A stretch of 10,124 nucleotides of DNA from Asaia bogorensis (GCA_945874515.1 CAMCHA010000046.1:1-10124), one strand, 5' to 3'. Counted from the stretch's first letter, positions 1 through 7,503 are shown. Translations and numbers: made by a program. The notes: generated by a model not told the origin, from the letters alone.

Positions 1-1691
1 TGGTGCAGCAATACGCGATCAAGCGCGGTGGTGCGCGCCAGAAGCTCCGCATGGTTGGGGGCGGTGATCACCATCTCCACCAGCTCATCTATTACCGGGT
101 CGCAAATGCCGGCGACGTTTTGGCTGCCGTTTTCGCGCGCCTTGGCGCAGGTCCAGTAATCGCGTTGTTCATTGCCTGGGTGAAAGCCCTGGCCGATGCT
201 GTCAATCGTCATGTCATAGTCAAAAGCATCCACGCGAACCTGATATTGCGCCGGGTCCACGGTGCGCACGCGCGCCGATATGCCAAGACGTTCCAGCCAT
301 TGCACATAAGGCAGCGCGACGCGTTCAAAAGTGGCGCCTTGCAGCAGGATTTCGAATTCAAAGCGTCGGCCTTCCGCATTCACCAGGCGGCGGTCGCGCA
401 CGGTCCAACCCGCTTCGCGCAGCAACGCAAGACCGCGGCGCAGCCCTTCGCGGTTATTGCCTGAACCATCGGTCTTCGGTAGGCGATATTCTTCGGTAAA
501 GACAGTCGCTGGCACACGGCCGCGATATTGGTTCAGGATTTCAAGCTCTCGGCCTTCCGGCAGACCGCGGGAAGCAAAATCGGAGTTGGAGAAATAGCTC
601 TCGGTCCGCGTATAGGCGCCGTAGAATAGGTTGGTGTTCATCCATTCATAGTCGAACACTTCAATCAGCGCGCGGCGCACCCGCGCATCCTGAAACAAGG
701 GCCGGCGTAGATTGACGGCGAAGGCCTGCATGCCGGTTGGGATTTCGTGGCGAATTTCCTGCTTGTTGGCCAGGCCCCGCCGCGCAGCCGGGAAGTCGTA
801 ACCCGTGGCCCAATCGCGCGCGACATTTTCCGTGCGGAAATCTATCTGCCCGGCCTTGAAGGCTTCAAAGGCAACGGTCGTGTCGCGGAAGTATTCATAG
901 CGAATGGCATCGAAATTCGACATGCCGCGCGTGGTGGGCAAATCCCGCCCCCAATAATCAGGCACGCGGCGCAGCACCACGCTGCGATTGGGTTCAAAGC
1001 GGTCAATGCGATAGGCGCCTGAACCCAACGGCAGATCAAGGCTTGGGCGGGTGAAGTCGCGCCCTTCCCAGTAATGGCGCGGCAGGATGGACATCTCACC
1101 CAAAATCAGCGGCAATTCGCGGTTTTCATCGGTGCGGAAACGATAGGTCACGCGCCGCGCATCTTCCGCCACCACTTCCGTCACATCCGCCCAATAGGAA
1201 CGGAAGAAGGGCCGGCCATTGGCGCGCAAAGTGGTGAAGCTGAAGACCACATCTTCGGCGGTGATCGGGCGGCCATCATGCCAGCGCGCATCTTCGCGCA
1301 ATTCGAAGGTCACGCCCTTGCGGTCCGCCGGCAATTCAATGATGCGTGCCAGATGCGCGTATTGCGACAAGGGCTCATCCAAATTGCGCGCCAGCAGCGT
1401 GTCATAAATCAGGTTGCTGCCAACTGCCGGCGTGCCGCGCAGAATGAAGGGGTTGAAACTGTCATAGGACCCGATGGCGGTCAGCGTGATTTCGCCGCCC
1501 TTTGGCGCGTTGGGGCTCACCCAGGGCCAATGCGTGAAATCCGCCGGCAAAGCGGGCTCCCCCAGCAGGGCCATGGCATGGGTACGCACCACCTGGCCGG
1601 GCCTATCGCCCCCGGAGGGATTGGCGGCGCGGGCGCCGATGGGCAGGCTGGCAAAAGCGGCGCCAAGCGCCAGAAGGTCACGACGTTGCAT
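1..1691 (-). CDS. YejA-like ABC transporter peptide-binding protein (partial, C-terminus off the left edge)
   Basis: Periplasmic solute-binding protein of the SBP_bac_5 family, probably the binding subunit of a YejABEF-type oligopeptide/microcin C importer. The frame opens at ATG 1691 and stays open for 563 codons to the edge. Residues 1-23 form a signal peptide with a twin-Arg start (MQRRDLLALGAAFASLP) and an ARA-A cleavage site. Residues ~50-90 carry the YejA-like block SPNAPKGGEITLTAIGSYDS followed by FNPFILRG. Further in is the family motif FELREDARWHDGRPITAEDV. Near the edge, FHPGNEQRDYW is also typical of this group. YejA proteins are about 600 residues, so only some 40-50 are missing. 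It starts 48 bases after the phosphatase gene and is probably co-transcribed with it; permease genes, if present, would lie off the left edge. The Shine-Dalgarno is weak. Family sure; the exact peptide substrate is unknown. Confidence 0.88.
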   Translation of the reverse strand, partial: MQRRDLLALGAAFASLPIGARAANPSGGDRPGQVVRTHAMALLGEPALPADFTHWPWVSPNAPKGGEITLTAIGSYDSFNPFILRGTPAVGSNLIYDTLLARNLDEPLSQYAHLARIIELPADRKGVTFELREDARWHDGRPITAEDVVFSFTTLRANGRPFFRSYWADVTEVVAEDARRVTYRFRTDENRELPLILGEMSILPRHYWEGRDFTRPSLDLPLGSGAYRIDRFEPNRSVVLRRVPDYWGRDLPTTRGMSNFDAIRYEYFRDTTVAFEAFKAGQIDFRTENVARDWATGYDFPAARRGLANKQEIRHEIPTGMQAFAVNLRRPLFQDARVRRALIEVFDYEWMNTNLFYGAYTRTESYFSNSDFASRGLPEGRELEILNQYRGRVPATVFTEEYRLPKTDGSGNNREGLRRGLALLREAGWTVRDRRLVNAEGRRFEFEILLQGATFERVALPYVQWLERLGISARVRTVDPAQYQVRVDAFDYDMTIDSIGQGFHPGNEQRDYWTCAKARENGSQNVAGICDPVIDELVEMVITAPNHAELLARTTALDRVLLH

Positions 1692-1739
1692 AAGTTTCAG
1701 GATGGGGTTTCAAAGCGCCTGGGGCAATGGCGCGGTGTC

Positions 1740-2495
1740 TCAGCTTTGTAAAAGATGAACTGCTTCCGGCAGCAGTCTGGGATCACCCAGCGCAATCACG
1801 CGCCCATCGCTGCCTGGGTGCATAGGCGCGCCGGACCAATCCGTCACGCGCCCGCCCGCGCCTTCAATCACCGGCACCAACGCTGCCCAATCCCAGATTT
1901 GCAAATCGCTTTCCGCCACCACATCAATCAGGCCAAGCGCTACAAGCCCATAGGCATAGCAATCGCCGCCCCAGGTGACGCGTCGTGCGCCTTGGCGCAG
2001 CCGATCAAAGCCGGGGCGATTAGCGGGGGTGAACATATCGGGGCTGGTGCAGGAAAGCTCGGCCTCGGCCAGGGTAGGGCAGGGGCGGCAGCGCGCTATG
2101 CCGGCAAAGGGGCCGGTAAAGCGCGTCGGCTGGCCGGCCACGCCCAGCCAGCGTTCGCCGGTGATGGGCTGGTCAATAATGCCAAGCACCGGCTTGCCGC
2201 GATGCAAAAGGCCAAGCAGGCTGCCGAATATCGGCCGACCGGTCACGAAGGCGCGCGTGCCGTCAATCGGGTCCAGCACCCAGACCCACTCGGCATCCGG
2301 GCGTTCCGAGCCATGTTCTTCCCCGATCACGCCATGATCCGGCAGCGCTTCGGCCAGAAGGGCGCGAATCGCTTCCTCGGCCTCACGATCCGCGCGGGTG
2401 ACGGGGCTGGCATCGCCCTTGGCTTCCACCAAAAGCGCAGACCGAAATAACGGCCGGATCACGGCCGCTGCCCGATCAGCGGCGGCTTCTGCCAC
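1740..2495 (-). CDS. hisN: Inositol monophosphatase-family phosphatase, probable histidinol-phosphatase (HisN type)
   Basis: Mg2+-dependent phosphatase of the IMPase superfamily, 251 residues. Motifs visible: GEEHG (residues ~58-62) and DPIDGTRAFVTGRP (~75-88), supplying the metal-binding Glu and Asp residues, and the C-terminal DLQIWDWAALVPVIEGAGG, supplying the last metal-binding Asp. GTRAFVTG and the GDCYAYGLVALG segment are typical of the HisN branch that dephosphorylates histidinol phosphate, rather than of SuhB or CysQ. Substrate is inferred from family resemblance. The only standard start is GTG 2495, 20 bases after the cytochrome stop and without a clear Shine-Dalgarno. The frame stays open upstream with plausible phosphatase-like residues (ALIPQNFIA), so initiation at CTG 2519, overlapping the cytochrome TGA, is possible. 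Cytosolic; likely in one transcript with the cytochrome and the YejA-like gene. Confidence 0.82.
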   Translation of the reverse strand: MAEAAADRAAAVIRPLFRSALLVEAKGDASPVTRADREAEEAIRALLAEALPDHGVIGEEHGSERPDAEWVWVLDPIDGTRAFVTGRPIFGSLLGLLHRGKPVLGIIDQPITGERWLGVAGQPTRFTGPFAGIARCRPCPTLAEAELSCTSPDMFTPANRPGFDRLRQGARRVTWGGDCYAYGLVALGLIDVVAESDLQIWDWAALVPVIEGAGGRVTDWSGAPMHPGSDGRVIALGDPRLLPEAVHLLQS

Positions 2496-2515
2496 CGCGA
2501 TGAAGTTCTGCGGGA

Positions 2516-3055
2516 TCAGGGCGCGGGCGCGTTCGGCGAAATCGAACGCAGATAGGCGATCAGATCGGCGCGGCTTTGCACGCTGGCCATACCGGCATAG
2601 GTCATCTTGTTGCCTGGGGCATAGGCGCGCGGATTGGCGATCCAGGCGTTCAATTCTTCATAGGTCCAGGGCTTGCTGGCCATGCCACGAATCGCCGCAG
2701 AGTAATTGAAGCCTTCGCTATGCGCGTGCTTGGCGCCCACAATGGCATAAAGGTTCGGACCAACGCCGGAACGGCCGCCTTCATTGAAGCTGTGGCAGGA
2801 AGCGCATTGGCGCTGCGCCAATTGCTGGCCATTCTGCGCATTGGCAGCAGCCAGCAGCGGCGTGATGGGTTCAAGCGCCGGTGCCGCGATGGCCGCGATA
2901 GCCTGCACAGGGGCGGGTTCGCCAATCTGAATCGCACTTTCCTTGAGCGGGGTCGGGTGCACAATTAGGCGGCCAACCAAGCCAGCAGCGCCGAAGGTGA
3001 CGCCCGCCGTCAGGATGGCAGCGAAAATCTTGTTCATTTCAAGACTGTTACTCAT
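2516..3055 (-). CDS. Membrane-anchored class I cytochrome c (CycM/c552 type)
   Basis: Electron carrier of about 179 residues held in the inner membrane by an uncleaved N-terminal helix, with the haem domain in the periplasm. The N-terminus MSNSLEMNKIFAAILTAG leads into a hydrophobic helix, then an Ala/Pro-rich linker, then the cytochrome domain with haem motif CASCH and the axial Met in PGNKMTYAGM. This matches CycM-like proteins that pass electrons between the bc1 complex and the aa3 oxidase; that role is family knowledge. ATG 3055 was chosen because GAGGA lies about 11 bases upstream; ATG 3037 is possible but has no Shine-Dalgarno. A GTG at 3073 only extends the frame into that site. Divergent from kdsB, an arrangement I recall from other Rhodospirillales. 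Confidence 0.87.
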   Translation of the reverse strand: MSNSLEMNKIFAAILTAGVTFGAAGLVGRLIVHPTPLKESAIQIGEPAPVQAIAAIAAPALEPITPLLAAANAQNGQQLAQRQCASCHSFNEGGRSGVGPNLYAIVGAKHAHSEGFNYSAAIRGMASKPWTYEELNAWIANPRAYAPGNKMTYAGMASVQSRADLIAYLRSISPNAPAP

Positions 3056-3132
3056 GGCCAAGCTTTTCCTCACACCGCACGCTGACCGCCGGTTTGCACC
3101 AGGGGGCCCGCTTCTTTAAGACAGACGGAACA

Positions 3133-3138
3133 TATAGA
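3133..3138 (+). promoter_or_regulatory. Possible -10 box for the kdsB-pheA unit
   Basis: TATAGA sits 39 bases before the kdsB TTG start in the 122-base gap between the divergent cytochrome and kdsB genes. The AT-rich CATATAG stretch stands out from its GC-rich surroundings. No good -35 hexamer is found 16-18 bases upstream, so this is only a candidate. Confidence 0.25.
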
Positions 3139-3177
3139 TCACCCTTCCCGCCGACAAGGCGGCAGGAGCCCTTTTCC

Positions 3178-3909
3178 TTGCGTTCTATCCTTGTCATTCC
3201 CGCCCGCATGGCCGCGACCCGCCTGCCCGGCAAGCCGTTGGCCGATATCCATGGCCGCCCCATGATCGCCCATGTGCTGGACCGCGCCCGGGAAGCCGGG
3301 ATCGGCCCCCTGGCGGTTGCCTGCGCCGAGGAAGAAATCGCCGAAGCCGCCCGCGCCGCCGGCGCCCGCGCCGTGCTGGTGGCCGATGATGTGCCATCCG
3401 GCACTGATCGCGTGCAGCGCGCCATGAAGGCGCTGGACCCAGACGGCGAATTTGATGTGGTGGTCAATCTGCAAGGTGATTTCCCAACCATCCGGCCCGA
3501 GACGCTGCGCGCCGTGCTGGCCCCGCTGGAAGACCCTTCGGTGGATATCGGCACGCTGGTTTGCCCCATCGCCAATGAGACTGAAGCGCGCACCGATTCC
3601 TTCGTGAAATGCGCCTGCGCCTTTTCGGGCGATGCCATGGTGGCGCCGGCGCTTTATTTCTCCCGCCTGCCGATTCCCTGGGGGGATGGGCCGCGCTGGC
3701 ATCATATTGGTGTCTATGCCTATCGCCGCGCTGCGCTCGACCGTTTTGTGACGCTGCCGGCCAGCCCTTTGGAGCTGCGCGAAAAGCTGGAACAACTCCG
3801 TGCCCTGGAAGCCGGCATGAAGATCAGCGCCGCAAGGGTGGAACACGGCCCCTTTGGCGTGGATACGCCGGAAGATCTGGAACGCGCCCGAGCCCTGCTT
3901 GCCCCTTGA
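3178..3909 (+). CDS. kdsB: 3-deoxy-manno-octulosonate cytidylyltransferase (CMP-Kdo synthetase)
   Basis: Cytosolic enzyme that activates Kdo with CTP to CMP-Kdo for lipopolysaccharide inner-core synthesis. The 243 residues match the usual family length. N-terminal nucleotide-binding loop VIPARMAATRLPGKPL; then DDVPSGTDRV, VVNLQGDFP (metal/nucleotide Asp), YFSRLPIPW, HHIGVYAYRR, SPLELREKLEQLRALEAG and the C-terminal GVDTPEDLERA, all in family order. I place the start at TTG 3178: GGCAGGAG ends nine bases upstream and homology begins with the next residues (RSILVIPAR). The frame is open back to ATG 3094, but those 28 residues look non-coding. pheA follows 11 bases later and is probably co-transcribed. 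Confidence 0.95.
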   Translation: MRSILVIPARMAATRLPGKPLADIHGRPMIAHVLDRAREAGIGPLAVACAEEEIAEAARAAGARAVLVADDVPSGTDRVQRAMKALDPDGEFDVVVNLQGDFPTIRPETLRAVLAPLEDPSVDIGTLVCPIANETEARTDSFVKCACAFSGDAMVAPALYFSRLPIPWGDGPRWHHIGVYAYRRAALDRFVTLPASPLELREKLEQLRALEAGMKISAARVEHGPFGVDTPEDLERARALLAP

Positions 3910-3920
3910 AGGAAAAAACC

Positions 3921-4778
3921 ATGTCTGCCCATCGCATTGCCTTCCAGGGCGTACTCGGCGCCTATTCTGATCTTGCCTGCCGCGCGGCCTATCCGGGGTC
4001 TGACACACTGCCCTGCCCTTCCTTCGAAGCGGCCATGGCGGCGCTGCGCGATGGGCAATGCGATTTGGCCATGCTGCCTTGCGAAAACTCCTTGGCCGGT
4101 CGCGTGCCCGATATTCACCGCATGCTGCCCGATTCCGGGCTTTTCGTGGTGGGCGAGCATTTCCAGCGCGTTGAACATTGCCTGCTGGCCCCAAAGGGCG
4201 CGAGCCTGGCCACCTTGAAGCGCGCCCATAGCCACCCGGTTGCCTTGGGCCAGGTGCTGCGGCTGTTGAAGGACATGAACCTGACCCCGGTGATTGAAGC
4301 CGACACGGCCGGCGCGGCAGCGCTGATTGCCGAACGGGGCGGCGTGGAAGATGCCGCCATTGCCAGCGAACTGGCCGCTGAAATCTATGGCTTGGAAGTG
4401 CTGAAGCGGAATGTGGAAGATGAAGCGCATAACACCACGCGCTTTTATGTGATGTCCCGCGATAGGGCCGATGCGCCCTTGGATGCGCCCAATGTGGTGA
4501 CGACCTTTGTCTTTCAGGTGCGTTCCATCCCGGCGGCGCTTTACAAGGCGCTTGGGGGCTTTGCCACCAATGGGATCAATATGACCAAGCTGGAAAGCTA
4601 TATGGTCGGCGGGCGCTTCTCCGCGACGCAATTCCTGTGCGATGTGGATGGACACCCGGAACAGCCGGGGCTTCGCCGTGCCTTTGAGGAGTTGGCCTTT
4701 TTCTCCTCCTCCATGAAAATCCTGGGCGCCTATCGGGCGCATCCCTATCGGCTGGAACAATCAAGCCCAGCGGAATGA
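3921..4778 (+). CDS. pheA: Prephenate dehydratase
   Basis: Monofunctional PheA of 285 residues, converting prephenate to phenylpyruvate in phenylalanine synthesis; no chorismate mutase domain is fused. The catalytic PDT domain spans residues ~4-182, with FQGVLGAYSDLA at the start, PCENSLAGRV, and the conserved Thr-Arg-Phe of NTTRFYVM at its end. An ACT regulatory domain follows (~195-272), with PAALYKALGGFATNGINM and then TKLES, the region that binds phenylalanine for feedback inhibition in this family. ATG 3921 has GAAGGAAAAA just upstream. The last 135 bases exist again at 7431-7565 as a stranded remnant. The gene itself is intact. Confidence 0.95.
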   Translation: MSAHRIAFQGVLGAYSDLACRAAYPGSDTLPCPSFEAAMAALRDGQCDLAMLPCENSLAGRVPDIHRMLPDSGLFVVGEHFQRVEHCLLAPKGASLATLKRAHSHPVALGQVLRLLKDMNLTPVIEADTAGAAALIAERGGVEDAAIASELAAEIYGLEVLKRNVEDEAHNTTRFYVMSRDRADAPLDAPNVVTTFVFQVRSIPAALYKALGGFATNGINMTKLESYMVGGRFSATQFLCDVDGHPEQPGLRRAFEELAFFSSSMKILGAYRAHPYRLEQSSPAE

Positions 4779-4919
4779 GGGGGGATGCGAGAGAGCCCTT
4801 CCCCTCAAGGGGTTGGTCAGGCTAGAAGTGAGTCGAAGGACCCGTAGCTCAGCTGGATAGAGCGTTGCCCTCCGAAGGCAAAGGCCGAAGGTTCGAATCC
4901 TTTCGGGTCCGCCAATTTT
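4644..4919 (+). repeat. Left copy of the pheA-end / tRNA-Arg direct repeat
   Basis: About 276 bases: the last 45 codons of pheA, the 59-base spacer, the whole tRNA-Arg and five further bases (atttt). The right copy is 7431-7705. The tRNA part is identical; the pheA part differs at 12 sense positions plus the stop codon (TGA against TAG); the spacer has a few changes and a one-base length difference. Similarity begins abruptly at GTGGATGG and ends just after the tRNA. Confidence 0.9.
4838..4914 (+). tRNA. tRNA-Arg (anticodon CCG), left copy
   Basis: Complete 77-base cloverleaf. Acceptor stem GGACCCG/CGGGTCC, D arm GCTC...GAGC, anticodon stem TTGCC/GGCAA with loop CTCCGAA placing anticodon CCG at 4872-4874, T arm GAAGG-TTCGAAT-CCTTT, discriminator G and encoded CCA. 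Reads the arginine codon CGG. Sits 59 bases after pheA. Its 3' end marks the left edge of the defence island, the usual place for tRNA-targeting integrative elements. Confidence 0.96.
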
Positions 4920-5213
4920 CCTTCATAGGTATCTGGTTTGGCTGATAATTTTGGGACATTGGCTCGCGTCGTCCCCACAATCCTCCCCACACATCGCTAC
5001 CTGTGGGGAAAGGCCGCCGGAAGATCGCACCGCAGACGTGGCAAAACCGCCACAGTGCGGGCCACGCCCCTGCCGCGCCGAGCAACCTTGCAAGGCTGTC
5101 TAAGCGCCCTGTCCAAGCCGATCCGTTTGGCCGGTTCCCGCGATTGCAGGACCACCCCATGTAAGGGGCGCGCCTTTAGGCGTTCTGCCATAGACTGCTG
5201 CTAACGAATCGGT
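4920..5213. other. Gene-free left end of the island, with TGTGGGGA repeats
   Basis: No convincing gene. The first 90 bases hold TCCCCACA at 4972-4979 and 4984-4991 (same direction, 12-base period) and its inverse TGTGGGGA at 5002-5009, with TTGGGACA at 4951-4958 as a weaker relative. Copies two and three can pair as an 8-bp stem with a 10-base loop. Such short repeats beside a tRNA 3' end resemble arm-type binding sites of tyrosine recombinases. Further right are small hairpins (CCCC-ATGTAA-GGGG and CGCC-TTTA-GGCG) of unknown meaning. The methylase promoter must lie here, but I cannot pick one out. Confidence 0.5.
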
Positions 5214-6281
5214 ATGAGCTTGATGAACCACCTGCGTCCCCGCCGCTACCACAAGACGAAACACGGTCGCCTCATCCACGGGGACAGCCTCGCCTACATG
5301 CGCAGACTGCGGGCCGAGAGTGTGAACCTCATCATGACCAGTCCGCCTTTTGGCTTGGTTCGGGAAAAGGACTACGGCAACGTCGCCGCAGATGATTACC
5401 TGGAATGGTTCACGCCCTTCGCCGAGCAGTTCAAGCGCATCCTCAAGCCGAACGGCAGTCTCATAATCGACATCGGCGGCGCTTGGGAGAAGGGGCAGCC
5501 GACGCGCAGCCTCTACCACTTTGAGCTTGCGATCATGCTGCGCCGGAAGTTCGGGCTGCACCTCGCGCAAGAGTTCTATTGGTGGAACCCGTCCAAGCTG
5601 CCCACCCCTGCCGAATGGGTGACGGTGCGCCGCGTGCGCGCGAAGGATGCCGTCAACACGGTATGGTGGTTCTCGCCGACGCCATGGCCCAAGGCGAGCA
5701 ACAAACGCGTCATCCTGCCATATAGCGGCGCCATGGAGACGCTGTTGACGAACGGCTACACGCCGAAAAAGCGGCCGTCTGGTCACGATATCAGCGACAA
5801 GTTCCAAAAGCACAATGGCGGAGCAATCCCACCGAACCTCATCGCCATCCCGAACACTGAGAGCAACAGCGCATATCAGCGTTATTGCCAGGAACACGGG
5901 ATCACCAAGCACCCCGCGCGCTTCCCGGCCGCCCTGCCGGAGTTCTTCGTCAGGATGCTAACCGATGAAGGCGACTTGGTGATTGACCCCTTCGGCGGCA
6001 GTTGCGTAACGGGCGAGGTGTGCGAACGGCTCGGCCGCAGATGGGCGTGCATAGAGCTTGATGAGCAATACCTAGAAGGTGCGATGGTGCGCTTCCGCGA
6101 ACGCTCAAACCGCCCGCCTGTGCCGCCTGACGCGCGCTATGCGCTCCCGCATCCCGGCGCGCTCTGGAATGGCGCGGACCACGACCGTTTGCACCCTGAC
6201 GGCGGCTTGAACCATCGGGGCAGAACGGCGGCCGAGAAGGTGAAGGCTGCCGGAAACGCTGCTGCACCAGAGAAACTGTAG
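5214..6281 (+). CDS. M.PvuII-like N4-cytosine DNA methyltransferase
   Basis: Modification enzyme of a restriction-modification pair, 355 residues, beta-class order. Motif IV TSPPFGL at residues 42-48 (SPPF favours N4-cytosine methylation), motif X-like HPARFP at 233-238, and AdoMet-binding motif I DPFGGSCVTG at 258-267. Long blocks match what I recall of M.PvuII: FYWWNPSKLP, KDAVNTVWWFSPT, TPKKRPSGHDIS, GGAIPPNL and LPEFFVRMLT. M.PvuII modifies CAGCTG at the inner cytosine, so that is the first specificity to test, but target recognition cannot be read from the sequence. The last ~60 residues form a Pro/Gly-rich tail beyond the catalytic core. ATG 5214 has no clear Shine-Dalgarno; ATG 5223 is possible. 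The nuclease gene follows after five bases. Confidence 0.93.
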   Translation: MSLMNHLRPRRYHKTKHGRLIHGDSLAYMRRLRAESVNLIMTSPPFGLVREKDYGNVAADDYLEWFTPFAEQFKRILKPNGSLIIDIGGAWEKGQPTRSLYHFELAIMLRRKFGLHLAQEFYWWNPSKLPTPAEWVTVRRVRAKDAVNTVWWFSPTPWPKASNKRVILPYSGAMETLLTNGYTPKKRPSGHDISDKFQKHNGGAIPPNLIAIPNTESNSAYQRYCQEHGITKHPARFPAALPEFFVRMLTDEGDLVIDPFGGSCVTGEVCERLGRRWACIELDEQYLEGAMVRFRERSNRPPVPPDARYALPHPGALWNGADHDRLHPDGGLNHRGRTAAEKVKAAGNAAAPEKL

Positions 6282-6286
6282 GCCCA

Positions 6287-7291
6287 ATGGCGCGACTTCC
6301 GAAAAAAGAATTAATCCGTCGTTTTGAGTTGGCAATTCAAGATGCCGGCGCGCGCCTTATCTATCGTTCGGCCACTTCAACGCAGCCAGTGAGCTACACG
6401 ATTATTTATCGCGATGGCCGATCTTCCCGTGTCCTAGTCTATATCCGCAATGTTACTCCTGGCGGCAACAATCGCCCGACTTGGGAATATCGCATCCAGC
6501 CTACCAAGCTGACGCATTTCGAGACTCGGCCAGACGAGAGTACCCTTATTCTGGGTTGGAGTGAAGACTTCGAGGTTTTTGCTGGTTGGGACTATCGTCG
6601 CCACTCAGGACCGCTTGGAAAGTCATCGTCGTTTCAAATATCGGATGGTGCCCTTCGAAGTGCGCAGACGCGCGGTTTCGCCCCATACGTCAAGGGCACG
6701 GGAGAGACTGCTATCGCTTTCCGTGCCGACCTAGCCGCGGCCTATGTCGAACACCTTATCGCTCTCCACGACACAGGCGGGGTGCCGGCGGAGGCCGCGA
6801 TCCTGGAAAAAATCAGCGAAGACCCCGCCGCCGTTCCCGATGCCGAGATTGACGCAGCCGTTGCGCCAGCCCGCCGCGTGGAGATCGTGGAGACGCGCCG
6901 CGCTGCACGCGATGCGCAGTTCCGTCGGAAGGTGCTGCGCGCCTATGAAAACCGCTGCGCGGTGTGCGGCGTGCAGCTTCGCCTTCTGGACGCAGCGCAC
7001 GTGTTGCCGGTTGACCAGCCGGGCAGCACCGATGACACGAACAATGGCGTTGCCCTCTGCGCCCTGCATCATCGCGCCTATGATCGCGCGCTCATCGCCT
7101 TCGATCCGACCTACGCCATCCAAGTGAACAAGAAGCAGGTTGACGAACTCACGTCGCTGTCTCTCGCGGGAGGGCTGCGCCAGTTTCAGGCCGGGTTGAA
7201 GCCGAGCCTCATCCTGCCTGCCGATCCGCGCGACTATCCAAGACAGGAGTTCATCGCAGCGGCGAACAAGGCCCGCGGCTGGTGCGCATGA
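6287..7291 (+). CDS. HNH restriction endonuclease partner of the methyltransferase
   Basis: 334 residues in two parts. The C-terminal HNH domain (~212-272) has the zinc pair CAVC (C224, C227), catalytic-type DAAHVLP (H238), TNNGVALC (N252/N253, C258) and HH at 261-262, the order of the HNH_2 group in which two Cys pairs hold a structural zinc. The N-terminal ~160 residues (YRDGRSSRVLVYIRNVTPGG, later LILGWSEDFEVFAGWD) are a separate domain, probably for site recognition. I recall such a domain beside methylases (methylase-associated X1), but this is from memory. It is unrelated in appearance to R.PvuII, a short PD-(D/E)XK-type enzyme. The early part is noticeably AT-richer than its neighbours, a sign of transfer. 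Cleavage activity is inferred from the motif and from pairing with the methylase. Confidence 0.85.
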   Translation: MARLPKKELIRRFELAIQDAGARLIYRSATSTQPVSYTIIYRDGRSSRVLVYIRNVTPGGNNRPTWEYRIQPTKLTHFETRPDESTLILGWSEDFEVFAGWDYRRHSGPLGKSSSFQISDGALRSAQTRGFAPYVKGTGETAIAFRADLAAAYVEHLIALHDTGGVPAEAAILEKISEDPAAVPDAEIDAAVAPARRVEIVETRRAARDAQFRRKVLRAYENRCAVCGVQLRLLDAAHVLPVDQPGSTDDTNNGVALCALHHRAYDRALIAFDPTYAIQVNKKQVDELTSLSLAGGLRQFQAGLKPSLILPADPRDYPRQEFIAAANKARGWCA

Positions 7292-7503
7292 TCCAGGACA
7301 TAAAAACCGACCTTCCCGATGCCGAGGTGCTGCTTTTGCTCGCGCCTCAGGAACTGGCGCGCGTACTGCTTCCGATCTTCAAGCGACATCGCGGCGAAAT
7401 CCACCTCTTCAACCTTGTCAATCACCTTCAGTGGATGGCCATCCGGAACAGCCTGGGCTGCGCCGCGCCTTTGAGGATCTGGCCTTTTTCTCCTCCTCCA
7501 TGA
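7288..7503 (+). pseudogene. Truncated third gene of the island (possible TIGR02391/Ymh-like N-terminus)
   Basis: ATG 7288 overlaps the nuclease TGA (ATGA), the pattern of translational coupling, so this was a third cistron of the same operon. About 47 native codons remain, including LPDAEVLLLLAPQELARVLL and FKRHRGEIHLFNLVNHL, an amphipathic helical start resembling TIGR02391 (Ymh) proteins. From 7431 the frame enters the pheA remnant out of phase and continues with junk (WMAIRNSLGCAAPLR...) to a stop at 7503. The gene is therefore broken by the right-hand repeat boundary. Family assignment is tentative; its reality as a coding start is better supported. Confidence 0.55.

Noticed and set aside
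1074..1751. 225-codon plus-strand frame
   Set aside because: Lies opposite the YejA-like gene, whose motifs and signal peptide are clear.
3139..4760. Two long minus-strand frames (351 and 346 codons) opposite kdsB and pheA
   Set aside because: Antisense shadows of well-supported genes in GC-rich DNA; their residues show no domain.
4801..4812. CCCCTCAAGGGG as a pheA terminator
   Set aside because: The loop would be only two bases and no T-run follows; it better fits the conserved tRNA upstream element.
4849..5160. Minus-strand frame containing RKDSNLRPLPSEGNALS
   Set aside because: This peptide is the reverse strand of the tRNA-Arg and is a well-known false gene call; the rest has no recognisable domain.
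4997..5191. 64-codon Arg-rich minus-strand frame divergent from the methylase, considered as a controller protein
   Set aside because: No helix-turn-helix pattern, no Shine-Dalgarno and no family resemblance.
5105..5200. tRNA-like run of hairpins on the minus strand
   Set aside because: D-, anticodon- and T-like arms can be drawn, but no acceptor stem closes and the T loop lacks TTC, so no tRNA is supported.
5100..5912. 270-codon minus-strand frame opposite the methyltransferase
   Set aside because: The plus strand carries clear methyltransferase motifs over the same bases; this is a composition shadow.
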